Shown here: in pieces, positions 18,038 through 28,100 of the stretch
How positions within the stretch are numbered: position 1 is the stretch's first letter
Layout: each line of letters begins with the position of its first letter
Assembly: GCF_022063185.1 (NCBI RefSeq)
Contig: NZ_CP091913.1
Coordinates: 1,426,001 to 1,490,000 of the forward strand
Origin: Nostoc sp. UHCC 0870
GTDB taxonomy: Bacteria > Cyanobacteriota > Cyanobacteriia > Cyanobacteriales > Nostocaceae
Length of the DNA stretch: 64,000 bases
Direction of reading: 5' to 3'
Notes under the pieces: model-generated
Databases searched by the model: none
Seen by the model: the letters and a program-made list of their open reading frames with translations, nothing else
Told to the model about the DNA's origin: nothing
Program-made: the position numbers and the translations under genes

Positions 18038-19039
18038 ATGCAAAGTTATAGGAAGTTGGTTGCTAAACGTCTGGATAAGGATTTTAGTTCGGCTGTGGAG
18101 GTTGTGGAAGTTGGTTTTGGTGCAGTGGGGAAAGAGGAGGTTTTGATTTGTAATAAGTTTGCGGGGGTGAATGCGGGGTTTGATACTTTACTCTGTCGGG
18201 GTGAAGTTCCTTATGTGAATTTAATTCCACCTTTTGATTTGGGTGTGGAAGCGGTGGGGGAAGTGGTGGCGGTGGGTGCAAATGTCTCTGATTTTCAGGT
18301 GGGTGATGCTGTTATCACTACTTTACGGGGTGGGGGTTATCGGGAATATCAGGTGATAGATGCTAGTTTGGGGGTGAAGGTACGGGAAGCAACGCCGGAA
18401 GTTCTTAACCTTGTCCCGACGGGTGTATCCGCTTTGGTGGCTTTAGAACAAGTAGGGGAGATGCAACGCGATGAGGTGGTTTTGGTGACGGCTGCGGCTG
18501 GTGGTACTGGCCATATTGCGGTGCAATTGGCGAAGTTAGCAGGTAATCATGTGATTGGGACTTGTAGTTCTGAGGCGAAGGGGAAGTTATTAAGGGAATT
18601 GGGCTGCGATCGCATTATCAATTATCATAGAGAAAATCTCCATCAAGTCCTCAAGCATGAGTACCCCAAGGGGATTAACTTAATTTTTGAGTGTGTGGGT
18701 AAACAGATTTTTGATACCTGCGTTGATAACTTAGCTATTCGGGGACGGTTGGTTAATATTGGCTACATTTCTGAGTATGCTAAAGATGTAGAACGGGTGA
18801 TGCAACCGCGCATTTATCACCAACTATTTTGGAAGGCGGCTTCCGTGCGGGGGTTTCTCATGCCGCACTATAAAGAATATATCCCAGAAGCATGCGATCG
18901 CCTGTTAAATCTTTTCTATTCAGGCAAACTCAAAGTATCTGTTGACTCCACCCCATTCCACGGTCTAGAATCTATACCCACGGCGGTAGAATATCTGCTA
19001 AGTGGTCAAAATTGTGGCAAAGTAGTTGTCAGGTTTTAG
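18038..19039 (+). CDS. MDR-family NADPH-dependent oxidoreductase
   Basis: A 333-residue medium-chain dehydrogenase/reductase without the zinc ligands, like quinone or prostaglandin reductases. Visible: GVEAVGEVVAVGANV, the Rossmann motif AAAGGTGHIAVQLAKLAG, and GYREYQV in the GroES-like half. It probably reduces an enone or quinone with NADPH. I prefer ATG 18038 to TTG 18032. An NTF2-like gene follows after 12 bp and is likely co-transcribed. Confidence 0.82.
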   Translation: MQSYRKLVAKRLDKDFSSAVEVVEVGFGAVGKEEVLICNKFAGVNAGFDTLLCRGEVPYVNLIPPFDLGVEAVGEVVAVGANVSDFQVGDAVITTLRGGGYREYQVIDASLGVKVREATPEVLNLVPTGVSALVALEQVGEMQRDEVVLVTAAAGGTGHIAVQLAKLAGNHVIGTCSSEAKGKLLRELGCDRIINYHRENLHQVLKHEYPKGINLIFECVGKQIFDTCVDNLAIRGRLVNIGYISEYAKDVERVMQPRIYHQLFWKAASVRGFLMPHYKEYIPEACDRLLNLFYSGKLKVSVDSTPFHGLESIPTAVEYLLSGQNCGKVVVRF

Positions 19040-19051
19040 TATTGTAAATAC

Positions 19052-19450
19052 ATGACACAAAATGCGGAAAATACTTTAAAAGTTGCTCACCAAGCATTTG
19101 AGCATTTTACCCACGGTTTAGCCACGGGGGAATGGCAAGCATTTCTGGATATGCTGACAGATGATTTTACTTTTTGGTTTCCGGTAGGTAAGTTCCACGG
19201 GTTCAATCAAGGTAAAGAACGCGCCAAGGAGTTTTTTGAATATGTCTGTGCATCCTTCCAACCAGGAATCAAACTAGTATCTCTAGACCACATTACCAGT
19301 AACGAGACTACTGTAGTCTTTGAATTTCGGGATGAAGGACTTTTGTTAGGACAACCTTACAAAAATCGGATAGCCGTTTCCTTTGATGTGCGAGAAGACA
19401 AAATTTGTAGCTATCGAGAATACTTTGGTAGCGATGGTAAATCTTACTAA
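19052..19450 (+). CDS. NTF2-like (SnoaL/ketosteroid isomerase-type) protein
   Basis: A 132-residue protein of the NTF2-like fold: FEHFTHGLATGEWQAFLDML and DDFTFWFPVGKFHG match the first helix and strand of SnoaL-type proteins, and the end has KICSYREYFGSDG. Such proteins bind small hydrophobic ligands or act as isomerases or cyclases. It sits 12 bp after the oxidoreductase gene and probably works on the same substrate. Confidence 0.7.
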   Translation: MTQNAENTLKVAHQAFEHFTHGLATGEWQAFLDMLTDDFTFWFPVGKFHGFNQGKERAKEFFEYVCASFQPGIKLVSLDHITSNETTVVFEFRDEGLLLGQPYKNRIAVSFDVREDKICSYREYFGSDGKSY

Positions 19451-19466
19451 AACCGATTTACCAAGT

Positions 19467-19931
19467 TTAATTATTTTGAGCTTTTAATGCTTGAATTTCT
19501 TTGCATTTAACTTCAGCCGCTTTATAAGCTTCTAAATATTCTTTCCCTCCCAACATGACATCACCATAATAATCGTAAGGTGCATCACCGTAGATAGGTA
19601 ATGGATCATCTTCTGGATAATCTTCTTTTGATTCTTCTATCACAGCTTTTAACTTTTTCATACTCAAGCTTTGGGCTGCAAAATACCACATCTCTTGGGA
19701 GTTTTTGGGCAAGTACGGTAGAGTCGGATCGATGATTTTATCCTCTATTTCAATCCAACTGTGTTCTATGGGCTTGTGTGGCTTACCCCAACACACTAAA
19801 AATCCTTGCACATATTTAGCTCCCTCTGTCGCCAATGCTGCTTTATAAGCATTATTAAAGGGCTTTTTAGCTTTGCTTTTGATGCTTTCCGCAATTTTTA
19901 TGGAAAGTTCTTCATCCAATGTTTTGTTCAT
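19467..19931 (-). CDS. Hypothetical protein
   Basis: A 154-residue hydrophilic protein that I do not recognise. It has a Lys/Ala-rich N-terminus, a central YVQGFLVCWGKPHKPIEHSW and an acidic tract (YPEDDPLPIYGDAPYDYYGD). The W-x-E segment EHSWIEIEDKIIDPT recalls small proteins with a papain-like or DUF-type His-Trp motif, but no full active site is clear. It is the last host gene before the tRNA attachment site. An accessory gene is possible. Confidence 0.5.
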   Translation of the reverse strand: MNKTLDEELSIKIAESIKSKAKKPFNNAYKAALATEGAKYVQGFLVCWGKPHKPIEHSWIEIEDKIIDPTLPYLPKNSQEMWYFAAQSLSMKKLKAVIEESKEDYPEDDPLPIYGDAPYDYYGDVMLGGKEYLEAYKAAEVKCKEIQALKAQNN

Positions 19932-20082
19932 TTACGGATGGTATTGAGAACAGCGACTTTAATATGGTATCACTTTCACACAACACGAAGCTTGAATTTT
20001 ACAGATAAATTCTTAATGCTTGTTGCACATTTGGCTATTTATATGTTATCCGCAAAATTAAAAACTAAGTTTATCAATAAAA

Positions 20083-20155
20083 TGGAGCTAAGCGGAATCG
20101 AACCGCTGACCCCTTCAATGCCATTGAAGTGCTCTACCAACTGAGCTATAACCCC
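20083..20155 (-). tRNA. tRNA-Ala (anticodon GGC)
   Basis: The 73-nt minus-strand sequence folds as a full cloverleaf: acceptor GGGGTTA/TAGCTCC with one G-T pair, D arm GCTC/GAGC, anticodon stem CTTCA/TGAAG with loop ATGGCAT, and T arm AGCGG-TTCGATT-CCGCT. The CCA tail is not encoded beyond the discriminator A. The 5' 44 bases come from the prophage side of the junction and the 3' 29 bases from the original host gene. It may now depend on a phage-supplied promoter. Confidence 0.95.
20112..20155. other. attL: 44-bp core within tRNA-Ala
   Basis: This core is identical to 58162-58205. It runs from the tRNA 5' end to the anticodon stem. Outside it the two copies differ at once (C versus G on one side, AG versus TT on the other). 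Confidence 0.9.
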
Positions 20156-20222
20156 AGACCCTTATATAGCAAGTCTTTCAGCTTCCTGATTAACTCTACA
20201 ACAGTGCCTCCACTTGTATTTA

Positions 20223-20257
20223 GTATGCAAGTTTATGCAAGTTTAGTCAAGACAACT
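20223..20257. other. Integrase arm-type site candidates, left
   Basis: GTATGCAAGTTTATGCAA (20223-20240) contains two direct copies of TATGCAAGTT (20225-20244) and is followed by AAGACAACT at 20249-20257. The same two blocks recur beside attR at 58077-58110 in the same order and spacing within one base. Such repeated arms on both sides of a core are typical of tyrosine-integrase attP. Confidence 0.65.
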
Positions 20258-20329
20258 GGATTAAGAAATGTTAAATCAGCAGAAAACCTAGTCAGATTCC
20301 CCAGGAAGGTGGGTATAATTTGTTTAACG

Positions 20330-20695
20330 TTAGATACTACCTGAAAGGAAAAACAATAGACTATCCTTCTCCCTGGAGCTTAACCTGGAGGTCTCTTGAA
20401 TTAATTCTTTAGCTTGATTAAATGTTAAGAAATCCTCCACAAAGGTATCTCCTTCTTCCTCTGAAAGAATAAGGGAATACTCAATGATAAACTTATATTT
20501 ATTTTTCAATTTCTCCCAAGCAGAGAAAATATTTTTATAATTAAATATTAAAACTAAATCAAGGGCATTGATATATCTGCCTATAATTTTACCTCTTTTA
20601 TCTGTAGGGATAGCAAAGTGAATAGGATATAAATAATGATTTTTATCAGTAAAGAATTCTGTAAATTCACTAGCAAGGGAAATAGATTTTAACAT
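20330..20695 (-). CDS. Hypothetical phage protein
   Basis: A 121-residue protein, leftmost phage gene and last of the long minus-strand block. I do not recognise it. It contains FTDKNHYLYPIHFAIPTDKRG and KNKYKFIIEYSLILSEEEGD, with no signal peptide or clear membrane segment. Its place after the fibre genes suits a late accessory or host-interaction gene. ATG at 20695. Confidence 0.5.
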   Translation of the reverse strand: MLKSISLASEFTEFFTDKNHYLYPIHFAIPTDKRGKIIGRYINALDLVLIFNYKNIFSAWEKLKNKYKFIIEYSLILSEEEGDTFVEDFLTFNQAKELIQETSRLSSREKDSLLFFLSGSI

Positions 20696-20749
20696 ATTAA
20701 TTATAAAATTTATTTTAGGGGATTTAATTATAGAAGACTGGACAATAGA

Positions 20750-21142
20750 TTAATTACCCAGTCTTCTCTCAATGTCTCTTAAAGCAGGCATAACATCTTC
20801 CTTTATAAGGCTCTTGACCTCTCCAACTTTGTCCAGGATATCTTTATGATCCTTGACATACTTATCATGGTTAAGGTCTAGCTCTTTTGATACTTGATGG
20901 ATGCTAGTAGCTAGGGAAGTTAGGGATTCTGTACTCTTATCAATTCTCTCTAGAAACTTAACAATAAAGGTTCCTAGCCCCAGCCACTTTGCCATTAGTA
21001 CGCTAGATATTAAAGATATGAGGATTCCCAGCCCTATTCCTCCACTTTGAATTAGTATTTGTTCTACTACTCTATCCTGCACATTAGGAGATATATTAAT
21101 TTGAGTTTTGGGCGTAGTTGTTTGATTATTCTCTTGTAACAT
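20750..21142 (-). CDS. Small membrane-anchored coiled-coil protein (holin-like?)
   Basis: A 130-residue protein with one membrane segment at about residues 32-55 (GIGLGILISLISSVLMAKWLGL), a helical heptad-like tail to about 120 and a charged end RDIERRLGN. A phage gene with this layout next to the tail fibres is often a holin, a spanin-type lysis protein or a XhlA-like membrane protein. No other lysis candidate with a membrane segment is obvious nearby, which supports but does not prove that role. It has a terminator in front of it, so it needs its own promoter or readthrough. Confidence 0.5.
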   Translation of the reverse strand: MLQENNQTTTPKTQINISPNVQDRVVEQILIQSGGIGLGILISLISSVLMAKWLGLGTFIVKFLERIDKSTESLTSLATSIHQVSKELDLNHDKYVKDHKDILDKVGEVKSLIKEDVMPALRDIERRLGN

Positions 21143-21152
21143 AATTTTATAG

Positions 21153-21184
21153 AAAAAACCTAGATTAATGTTTTCTAGGTTTTT
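21153..21184 (-). terminator. Rho-independent terminator
   Basis: AAAAACCTAGA and TCTAGGTTTTT form a hairpin with T-runs on both strands, in the 49-bp gap between two minus-strand genes. It should end the fibre operon and could work in both directions. Confidence 0.75.
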
Positions 21185-21191
21185 GAATTAA

Positions 21192-21470
21192 TTAAATTTC
21201 TTCTTCAACTTCGTCTTCTTGAACAGCAGCTTGCATAAGAACTAACTTAGCTTTGATGCTTGTAAACTCAGGTAGAAAACCTAATTCTTCAGGAGTGCCT
21301 TCAATTGAGGGTAACTGTTCTACTTTGTACAGTACACCTTCTGCATTCCTATACTCTCTTTGCATGAGTAGTTGGAGTTTAGCAGTTAAGATATCTCCAC
21401 CCTCTACATCCCCTTGATAACGCCATACTACATCAGTAGGGGTTAATGTTACAGTAATTTGATTAGACAT
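21192..21470 (-). CDS. Hypothetical phage protein, fibre-associated
   Basis: A 92-residue acidic protein starting MSNQITVTLTPTDVVWRYQG and ending in a run of Glu. It follows the last fibre gene with a 28-bp gap in the same operon. It has no recognised domain. Position would suit a fibre chaperone or a small structural protein, but that is only inference. Confidence 0.55.
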   Translation of the reverse strand: MSNQITVTLTPTDVVWRYQGDVEGGDILTAKLQLLMQREYRNAEGVLYKVEQLPSIEGTPEELGFLPEFTSIKAKLVLMQAAVQEDEVEEEI

Positions 21471-21498
21471 AATATTTATCCTTAATTATTTATTTAAA

Positions 21499-22608
21499 TT
21501 ACCAAGTTGTTAATGCTGAACGTTTCCAAACATTATTTGCTACACACACATAAATATAATCAGCATCAATTCTTATTTCTCCTAATGTCCCTGTATCTGT
21601 TGCACTAGCTGGTGCTGTGTTTAGTGCTGATAGTCTGTATTGTGTGGCTTCTGCTGTACCTGCGACTCTGAGTTTGTTACCATTATCTGTGGTAGTCCCT
21701 ATTAGGAGGTTTCCTAGCCCAGATAGGCGCATCTTTTCAGTTATGTTTTGAAAAGATGTGCCAGAACTTCCTACATCAGTCGTTGAAAAAGTAATACTAC
21801 TAGGCGTAACATTACCTGTACTTTGTCCTGGTCTTATTTGTAGATTAGTAGCAGCAATATTTGTGCCAGAGACACTCCTTCCTACTAAAATATCGCCAAT
21901 AAAGCGGTTGCTAGCATTAATAAAAGGGGCGTTAACAGTACCACCAAACCAACCATCACCAGTAACACCAATTCCCCCCACAAAAGTAGCACAACCCGTA
22001 GTAGTTGATGTGGCGGGTGTTGTTCCACTAACTCTTAAGTTGCTTGCACCTGGGTCACTGGGGGATGCACCAATGTGAACTCCGCCACTAGGATAAAAAG
22101 TAGCAGCAGCACTTGCACCAGAGAAATCAACAGTAATAGCTGTATTTGCTGCAAACTGCCTAATGATAGAAACCCCACCAGAACTAGCAGTAAAAGCGAA
22201 AGTGTGCCCAGTTCTTATAGTAGCTCCAGCAGTAATTGAACGGTAAGAACTAATTCCACCTTTACTCACAAATGACCCGTTAGTGTAGTTTCCTGATTCA
22301 GTTGTATCTTCTATTAGAAGTCTGTTATTAAAAGTCTTTATACCGTTAATACTCTGGCTGCCTGTAGTCTTTACAGTCTCGTTATCTAGTTCTTGAATAG
22401 CTGCTTGAACATTTGTTGCTGCAATATTTCCAGTGGGGGTGAATATAGTATTGGTAGCAGTTGAAACAATAGGATTACCATCAATATCAACAGGTAAAAC
22501 AGTTTGAGCATATCGACCATTAGGTAGAGGAAACATTCCACCAGTATCTTCATCAGCAGCCACAATTAAATTAGCATACTGACCATTATTTAAAGCAATT
22601 TTTGACAT
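21499..22608 (-). CDS. Tail fibre protein
   Basis: A 369-residue, Ser/Thr/Gly-rich beta protein. The N-terminus MSKIALNNGQYANLIVAADE and the middle QSINGIKTFNNRLLIEDTTE are typical of phage fibre shafts. The end GTLGEIRIDADYIYVCVANN followed by WKRSA is a common C-terminal fibre motif. It is the distal of four adjacent fibre genes and probably contributes to receptor binding. The host-range role is inferred from family and position. Confidence 0.75.
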   Translation of the reverse strand: MSKIALNNGQYANLIVAADEDTGGMFPLPNGRYAQTVLPVDIDGNPIVSTATNTIFTPTGNIAATNVQAAIQELDNETVKTTGSQSINGIKTFNNRLLIEDTTESGNYTNGSFVSKGGISSYRSITAGATIRTGHTFAFTASSGGVSIIRQFAANTAITVDFSGASAAATFYPSGGVHIGASPSDPGASNLRVSGTTPATSTTTGCATFVGGIGVTGDGWFGGTVNAPFINASNRFIGDILVGRSVSGTNIAATNLQIRPGQSTGNVTPSSITFSTTDVGSSGTSFQNITEKMRLSGLGNLLIGTTTDNGNKLRVAGTAEATQYRLSALNTAPASATDTGTLGEIRIDADYIYVCVANNVWKRSALTTW

Positions 22609-22620
22609 AATTAATTTGAT

Positions 22621-23760
22621 TTATATTTTGATAATATAATTTACTACAATACTTGGTTGAATATTATTATGTGAACCATTACCACCTTGAGAATTAATAG
22701 AAATCCCTGTACCAGATCCATTAAGGCTGACACCAGTTTTACTTCCACCAATACCTATACCTGTTCCTGAACCTGCTACTAAATGGACTCCATTAGCATT
22801 ACTATTGATGTATCCTTTACCCCCAACATCTTCACCAGTAATAGCAACATTAGAAGTTTTAGCTAAGAAACCATCAGTTCTATCTCGTTGATCATTTCCC
22901 CCATCAGTTGTATTAGCAAAGATATTATGAGCATGACCAGGGTCATTTAATGCGTGACCATGTGCGGGGTCATTAACACTATGAGAGTGTCCAGGATCAT
23001 TTATTCCATGAGAGTGAGAAGGTATTTGAGAAGTAATTAAAGCAATACTTTCTTCTCCAAAAGTTTGACCAAGTAATCTATTAGTTAGCCCTGATCCTTG
23101 ACCAGCACCAACTCCAACTCTTCCTCTTTTATCTGGTACTCTAAACCTTGTTCCAGACTGTCCATAGGTATATCCAATAGCAGCAAACAGAGTAGGATAT
23201 TGAGAAGGTTCATATAGGCTACCATCTTGCCATAGCCAACCTGAAGGAAGAACACTCCCCCAGAATTCCATCCCTGAACCTGAAGGGATTAGTTGTTGAA
23301 CTGGAATAGTTGCAGTGCTTATTCTGTCAACTATCTTATCTCTTAAATCTATTACACTACCTGATAAAGTCCCACTATTTGTAATAACTAAAGCTAAGGG
23401 GAAACATTCATTAGGTAATTGAGTTGAGGTTTGGACTACACCATTATTTCCTACAAATATATAACTTGTAGTATTGTTAGGAACTGGAATAGAACCTGGG
23501 CTAATGGAAGCTGTACTCCCATCACTTAGTAGAACTATTCCTCCTAAATAAGAAAAAGTTAACCCTGTATTGTGGCTAACTTTTAATCTGTCATAGAAAT
23601 TATAGAATCTTGATTTTAGTTGAGTAGGAGCATCATCTAAATACTCATCAACTACTTTAGGTCCATGACCTAAGAAATCTGCTCCATCAACTATAGGATA
23701 CGCAATAGCATTAGCAATCTCAGCAGTGAAGACATCACCGTTTTGTAATACAGGTCTCAT
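22621..23760 (-). CDS. Tail fibre with phage collar domain
   Basis: A 379-residue protein. Residues about 165-225 carry a phage tail-collar domain: GMEFWGSVLPSGWLWQDGS followed by PTLFAAIGYTYG and RFRVPDKRGRVGVG. After it come four His-rich repeats of the form DPGHSHS, a layout that binds metal along a trimeric fibre axis in known short tail fibres. The C-terminus ends NNIQPSIVVNYIIKI, usual for this family. It is a distal fibre, likely a receptor-binding tip. Confidence 0.85.
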   Translation of the reverse strand: MRPVLQNGDVFTAEIANAIAYPIVDGADFLGHGPKVVDEYLDDAPTQLKSRFYNFYDRLKVSHNTGLTFSYLGGIVLLSDGSTASISPGSIPVPNNTTSYIFVGNNGVVQTSTQLPNECFPLALVITNSGTLSGSVIDLRDKIVDRISTATIPVQQLIPSGSGMEFWGSVLPSGWLWQDGSLYEPSQYPTLFAAIGYTYGQSGTRFRVPDKRGRVGVGAGQGSGLTNRLLGQTFGEESIALITSQIPSHSHGINDPGHSHSVNDPAHGHALNDPGHAHNIFANTTDGGNDQRDRTDGFLAKTSNVAITGEDVGGKGYINSNANGVHLVAGSGTGIGIGGSKTGVSLNGSGTGISINSQGGNGSHNNIQPSIVVNYIIKI

Positions 23761-23787
23761 ATTATAATATTTTATAAATAAGTTAAA

Positions 23788-25116
23788 TTAAATAGGTAAT
23801 CTAAAGCCCCAAAGAGTGCCAGAACCTCCGTTAGCAATAACGCTGTAAGGAAATGAAGTGCCAAAAGTACGGCATATAATTCTAAGGGTGTCCCCAACAT
23901 TGAGATAAAACATATGTGGGGTTATAGTTGTATGAGAACCCACACTAGGTAATAAATAAGCCTCAGATACACGCCTACTGGGTGTGCCATTAATATGTAT
24001 TTCTGCACCTATAACTCTAGTTGAGGTATCATTATTTAGTAAATACAAGGAACCTCCAAACATATAAAACCCAGCTATGGGTACTGTAAATGTGTTAGTG
24101 TTCCAGGTATTGTCACTATCCATAAACTCAGTAGTAAAATTCACTAAAAGGTTATCAGCACTACTAGACTGGTTTACACTCATCACTACGTTAAATGCAG
24201 GTCTAGAAGAATGCTGTACAAAAGCAGTAGTCGCTAACTTTGTACTATCATCTGTACTAGCAGGTGTAGTGGCAGTAGTGTTAGTTAAATTTGAACCATC
24301 TAAATTAGCCTTGAGTACTAAACCAGCATCAACATAAGCTGTATTAGCTGCTCTTGTATTATTAGTATTAGCAGCCTGATTAGGAACAATAACATTTCCA
24401 GTAAAAGTAGGACTAATTAAGTTAGCTTTTAAGGCAATACTTGAATTGACAGTTTGAATAGCATCATAGACTGCATCCTGTGAGGTAGCTAATCCTGAAT
24501 CACTCCAGGCAACTCCATAAGGAGTATCATCCCCTAGTATTAGAGTTCCATTAGGCTCAACTGGAATGTTCATCCAGTAGTTAGTATCAGTAGGCAATAC
24601 TCCTGTGATTGGAGTAATACTTTTAGAAATGTAAGTTCTATTTAGATAATTAACTAAATCTCTATAAATATAGGTTGTACCAGCAGACCAATTACCTTTA
24701 GGAAAAGGTCCACCAATGTTAGCAGCTAAGTTAGGATTAGCTGAGATAATTCTAGCTACTCTTAACGCCCCTGTATCTAATACATCATTTACCATTCCTG
24801 TAGGAGTTAGGGAGGCAAATTGAATAGGGGATAAGTTGGGAACTAAAGCATAGAAATCTAAAAGAGCAGGCTCAATTAAGTTATCATCTACATCAGTTTC
24901 AAAGAATTCAAATCTGTAGGTTACTTTGGAGGTTTCTGATTCATCTAAGTCTATATCAATTTCCCCATCTTCAATATCAAAAAGGTGGGGTTTAGTTAGG
25001 TTAATTGAATCTGGGGTATCAATATCATTTACCAGTGTTCCTGTAAGGGAAACCCTCAACTTTCCAGTCAAGGGAAACCCAGCAGAATCTAGTAATGTTC
25101 CTAGAATCTGACTCAT
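23788..25116 (-). CDS. Tail fibre with C1q/TNF-like head
   Basis: A 442-residue protein. The first 120 residues (ILGTLLDSAGFPLTGKLRVSL) look like a beta-sandwich attachment domain. The middle contains shaft repeats (LKANLISPTFTGNVIVPNQA, TKLATTAFVQ). The last 135 residues resemble a C1q/TNF-type jelly roll (FTVPIAGFYMFGGSLYLL, IGAEIHINGT, LNVGDTLRIICRTFG). C1q-like heads are used as receptor-binding tips. It probably trimerises and sits on the baseplate next to the 1270-residue fibre. Confidence 0.72.
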   Translation of the reverse strand: MSQILGTLLDSAGFPLTGKLRVSLTGTLVNDIDTPDSINLTKPHLFDIEDGEIDIDLDESETSKVTYRFEFFETDVDDNLIEPALLDFYALVPNLSPIQFASLTPTGMVNDVLDTGALRVARIISANPNLAANIGGPFPKGNWSAGTTYIYRDLVNYLNRTYISKSITPITGVLPTDTNYWMNIPVEPNGTLILGDDTPYGVAWSDSGLATSQDAVYDAIQTVNSSIALKANLISPTFTGNVIVPNQAANTNNTRAANTAYVDAGLVLKANLDGSNLTNTTATTPASTDDSTKLATTAFVQHSSRPAFNVVMSVNQSSSADNLLVNFTTEFMDSDNTWNTNTFTVPIAGFYMFGGSLYLLNNDTSTRVIGAEIHINGTPSRRVSEAYLLPSVGSHTTITPHMFYLNVGDTLRIICRTFGTSFPYSVIANGGSGTLWGFRLPI

Positions 25117-25145
25117 AATTTATTATTTTAATTAAGTTTAAATAA

Positions 25146-28100
25146 TTAGTTGACTATGCTGTAAGATACTACCAAGTTGCCATTTAAGGCTGCTGAAGCA
25201 TCCATATTTCTAATAGTGACTGTGATAGTTCCACTTCCAGGTACAGCCCTTAAGAGAACTGGAACACCTGTAGTATTGGTTCCTCCAGTAATGGTTGCTG
25301 TGATGGCTGAAGTTGAGGTGACTACAGAGTTAGTAATAGTTAGGGTGTAAGTTCCACCTGCTGCTGTGGTTAGGCTTTCTGTGGTAACTCTACCTATTCT
25401 TGAACTTAAGGTGGCTGCACCAGCAGTAGCAGTAGCAGTTCCTACAGTAGGGGTATCTCTACTTACTACAACCCAAGCCCCACCATTACTAACTAAAGTA
25501 ATGATTTCTCTGTTAGTAGTTAATAAATATGAACTTTGTCCAAGAATATTATCTGTGGTACTAATAGTTACTATGTTGCTACTACCATCTGATTTTCTAA
25601 ATGTATAAATTACATTAGGGTTAGAGGCTGCTGAGGGTAGGGTCATTGTAAATGCCCCAGAAGTGGCATCACAATCAAATAAAGTACCTTCATCAGAACT
25701 TAACACTATATAATTAGATGTTCTGTTTATAATCCTAGATGTTAGAGTTTTTAAATTAGTTTTAGCGGTGATTGTATTAGTTAAATTGGAAAGATTATCT
25801 TCGGCATTAAGAAGTGTTCTGGTAACACTAACTCCGTCTTTATATTGAAGAACATTATTTAATCTCCATAAAGAACCAGGATCACCATAAATAGTGGTAC
25901 TTAAAACTAAAGCTCCTCCTAACTCAACTCTCTTAGTGTTTCTATCTAACTTAATAACATCCCCAAGAGAATTACCTGCATCATTATATGCTCTAAAAGC
26001 TAAGTCAGATCCTTGTCCATCACCTGTCTCAACATCTTCGGTTTTAAAAATAACCCAACGTCTTAGTCCAGAATCATTGTTCCATCTAATTTCAGACCTT
26101 TGACCACTACTACTATTTAAATTAAGTGGGTTTGTATTAGTAAAAGTTTTAATTCCACTTATAGTCTGATCACTATTAGTATCAACAATTGAACCAGATA
26201 CATTAGTTAGGGAAGGTATGTACCTGGAAACTACAAACCAAGAATCAGAACCATTACTCATCAAAGTAACAGTTTCTCTAGGTTCAATAAGTATGTAACT
26301 TGAAGCACCTAATACATTATCACTACCAACTCGTTGAATAATTACATTATTAACACTACTCGCTGTTTTTCTGAAAGAATAAAACAGTGGGCTTACAGAA
26401 CCCCCTGCATTAGCTGGAGGAAGGGTGATTATTGCATTACCTCCAGAGGTTGTAATCTCATAATGACTACCTTTCTCTGAAGAAGGTACAGTGTAGTTTC
26501 CTGTTCTAGCTATGCGAGTACCTAAATAGTTACCTTGCCCCAAAGAAGAAATATCATCAACATAATCTGTAGGAAAATCTCCTTCCTCAAACTTAATTCC
26601 ATATAAATATATTGTGCAAGCTTGAAGGTTAGCCCCTAACCCTAATTTAATTCTCCAGTTAGTAAACGTACCTGCCCAAAAATGAGTTAAGGTTACACTA
26701 TAACGTTTCCAGAAAGTAGTTAATTTAAATTTTCCTGGTTCACTTACTCCAAAAGGAGATAAATCTTGTTGAGTGGAGCAATTAATTATAATTCCATCTA
26801 CAGAAGATTTAGCCCAAAAAGAAATACTATGTGGTTTGTTATTTCTACTTGAATTAAATGGTAGTAATTGATAAATTTCATTAGTATTAGGTAATCCAGG
26901 AGTACCATTATGAGTAAGTGTTAAACTTTGTCCTGTGCAAGTAACATCATAAGGAATAATACCAGAATTACCTAATGTACCTTGATTAGAACCTGATTGT
27001 ACCCAATTAGAAGTAGTAGTCCAATTTCTTAAAAGATTGGGGCGGATAATTTTGTTGCTAGAAGTTATATCATTAACAATCCTATTAGTTAATAATCTAT
27101 ACCCTTCTGTAAAAGATCTCTTCTCTTCAGGACTATTTAAGTCAAGATAATCGAACTGAGTAGTGTTTTGTTTATTATGAAAGAACCAAGTGTAATAAGC
27201 TAACCTTGGAAAGTCTTTTAAGGCATCAAAAGCATTATAAACCCATTGAGGTTTATCTAGAATGATAGGGGTAGCCGTGATGCTAGCCCCACTTCCCCCA
27301 CCTGGATCTGAAATAACTACTGTAGCTGTAGTGTAATTAATACCTCCATCCACTACATCTACTCCAGTTATTACTCCAGAAGTAATTATAGGAAATATGG
27401 AAGCTCCTGTACCATCCCCGTTGATAGTTAAAGTAGTTTGGTTAGTATACTCAGAACCACCATTATTAACAGTGAAACTGATTGGATAGAAATAACCACT
27501 ACTTAAAACAGAACCTTCAGATATACATAAAGGATTTCTACTAAATCTAGTTGTTTGTTGATAAAAATTCTGAATGCGTTCTCTAAAACTTCTATCACTT
27601 AAGGTTGATCTACCTGGAACATTATAAAGACTTAAACCAATTAAATCTACATAGTCATCTCCAGGGTAATAATCAAAGTAATCATTTTGATTGGTACTGG
27701 AGCTACCTGTAGTCCATAAAGGCATTACTTGCCATTCAAATAAAACATTAGGTGCTATATTTCTGATTAGATTAACTACATACTGGTAAGCTGGCACAAA
27801 GTCAGCAGGATTGTTAGAAGTATTATTAGTTCCTGAATAATTTAAAGCCCAAGAATAGACTGAACTATTGTTAAATTCATGAAGGATTGTTAAATAAATA
27901 GGTTTGCCTAAACCAGCTAAAGTATTAGCCATTCTAGTTAGTTCAGTATCAAATTGCCCATTAATTATTTTACTTAAATTAGCTTCTCCAGAAGGGTCTT
28001 TTAATTCACAGTTATATAATACTTCTCTATCTTCTAAAAGGTGTCTTTTAATAGAATTTAATATAGAGGGGTTATCAGTAACCCATGCTGAAATATTAGA

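Noticed and set aside
20129..20344. 71-codon plus-strand frame across attL
   Set aside because: It runs through the tRNA antisense strand and the integrase arm sites; no start signal.
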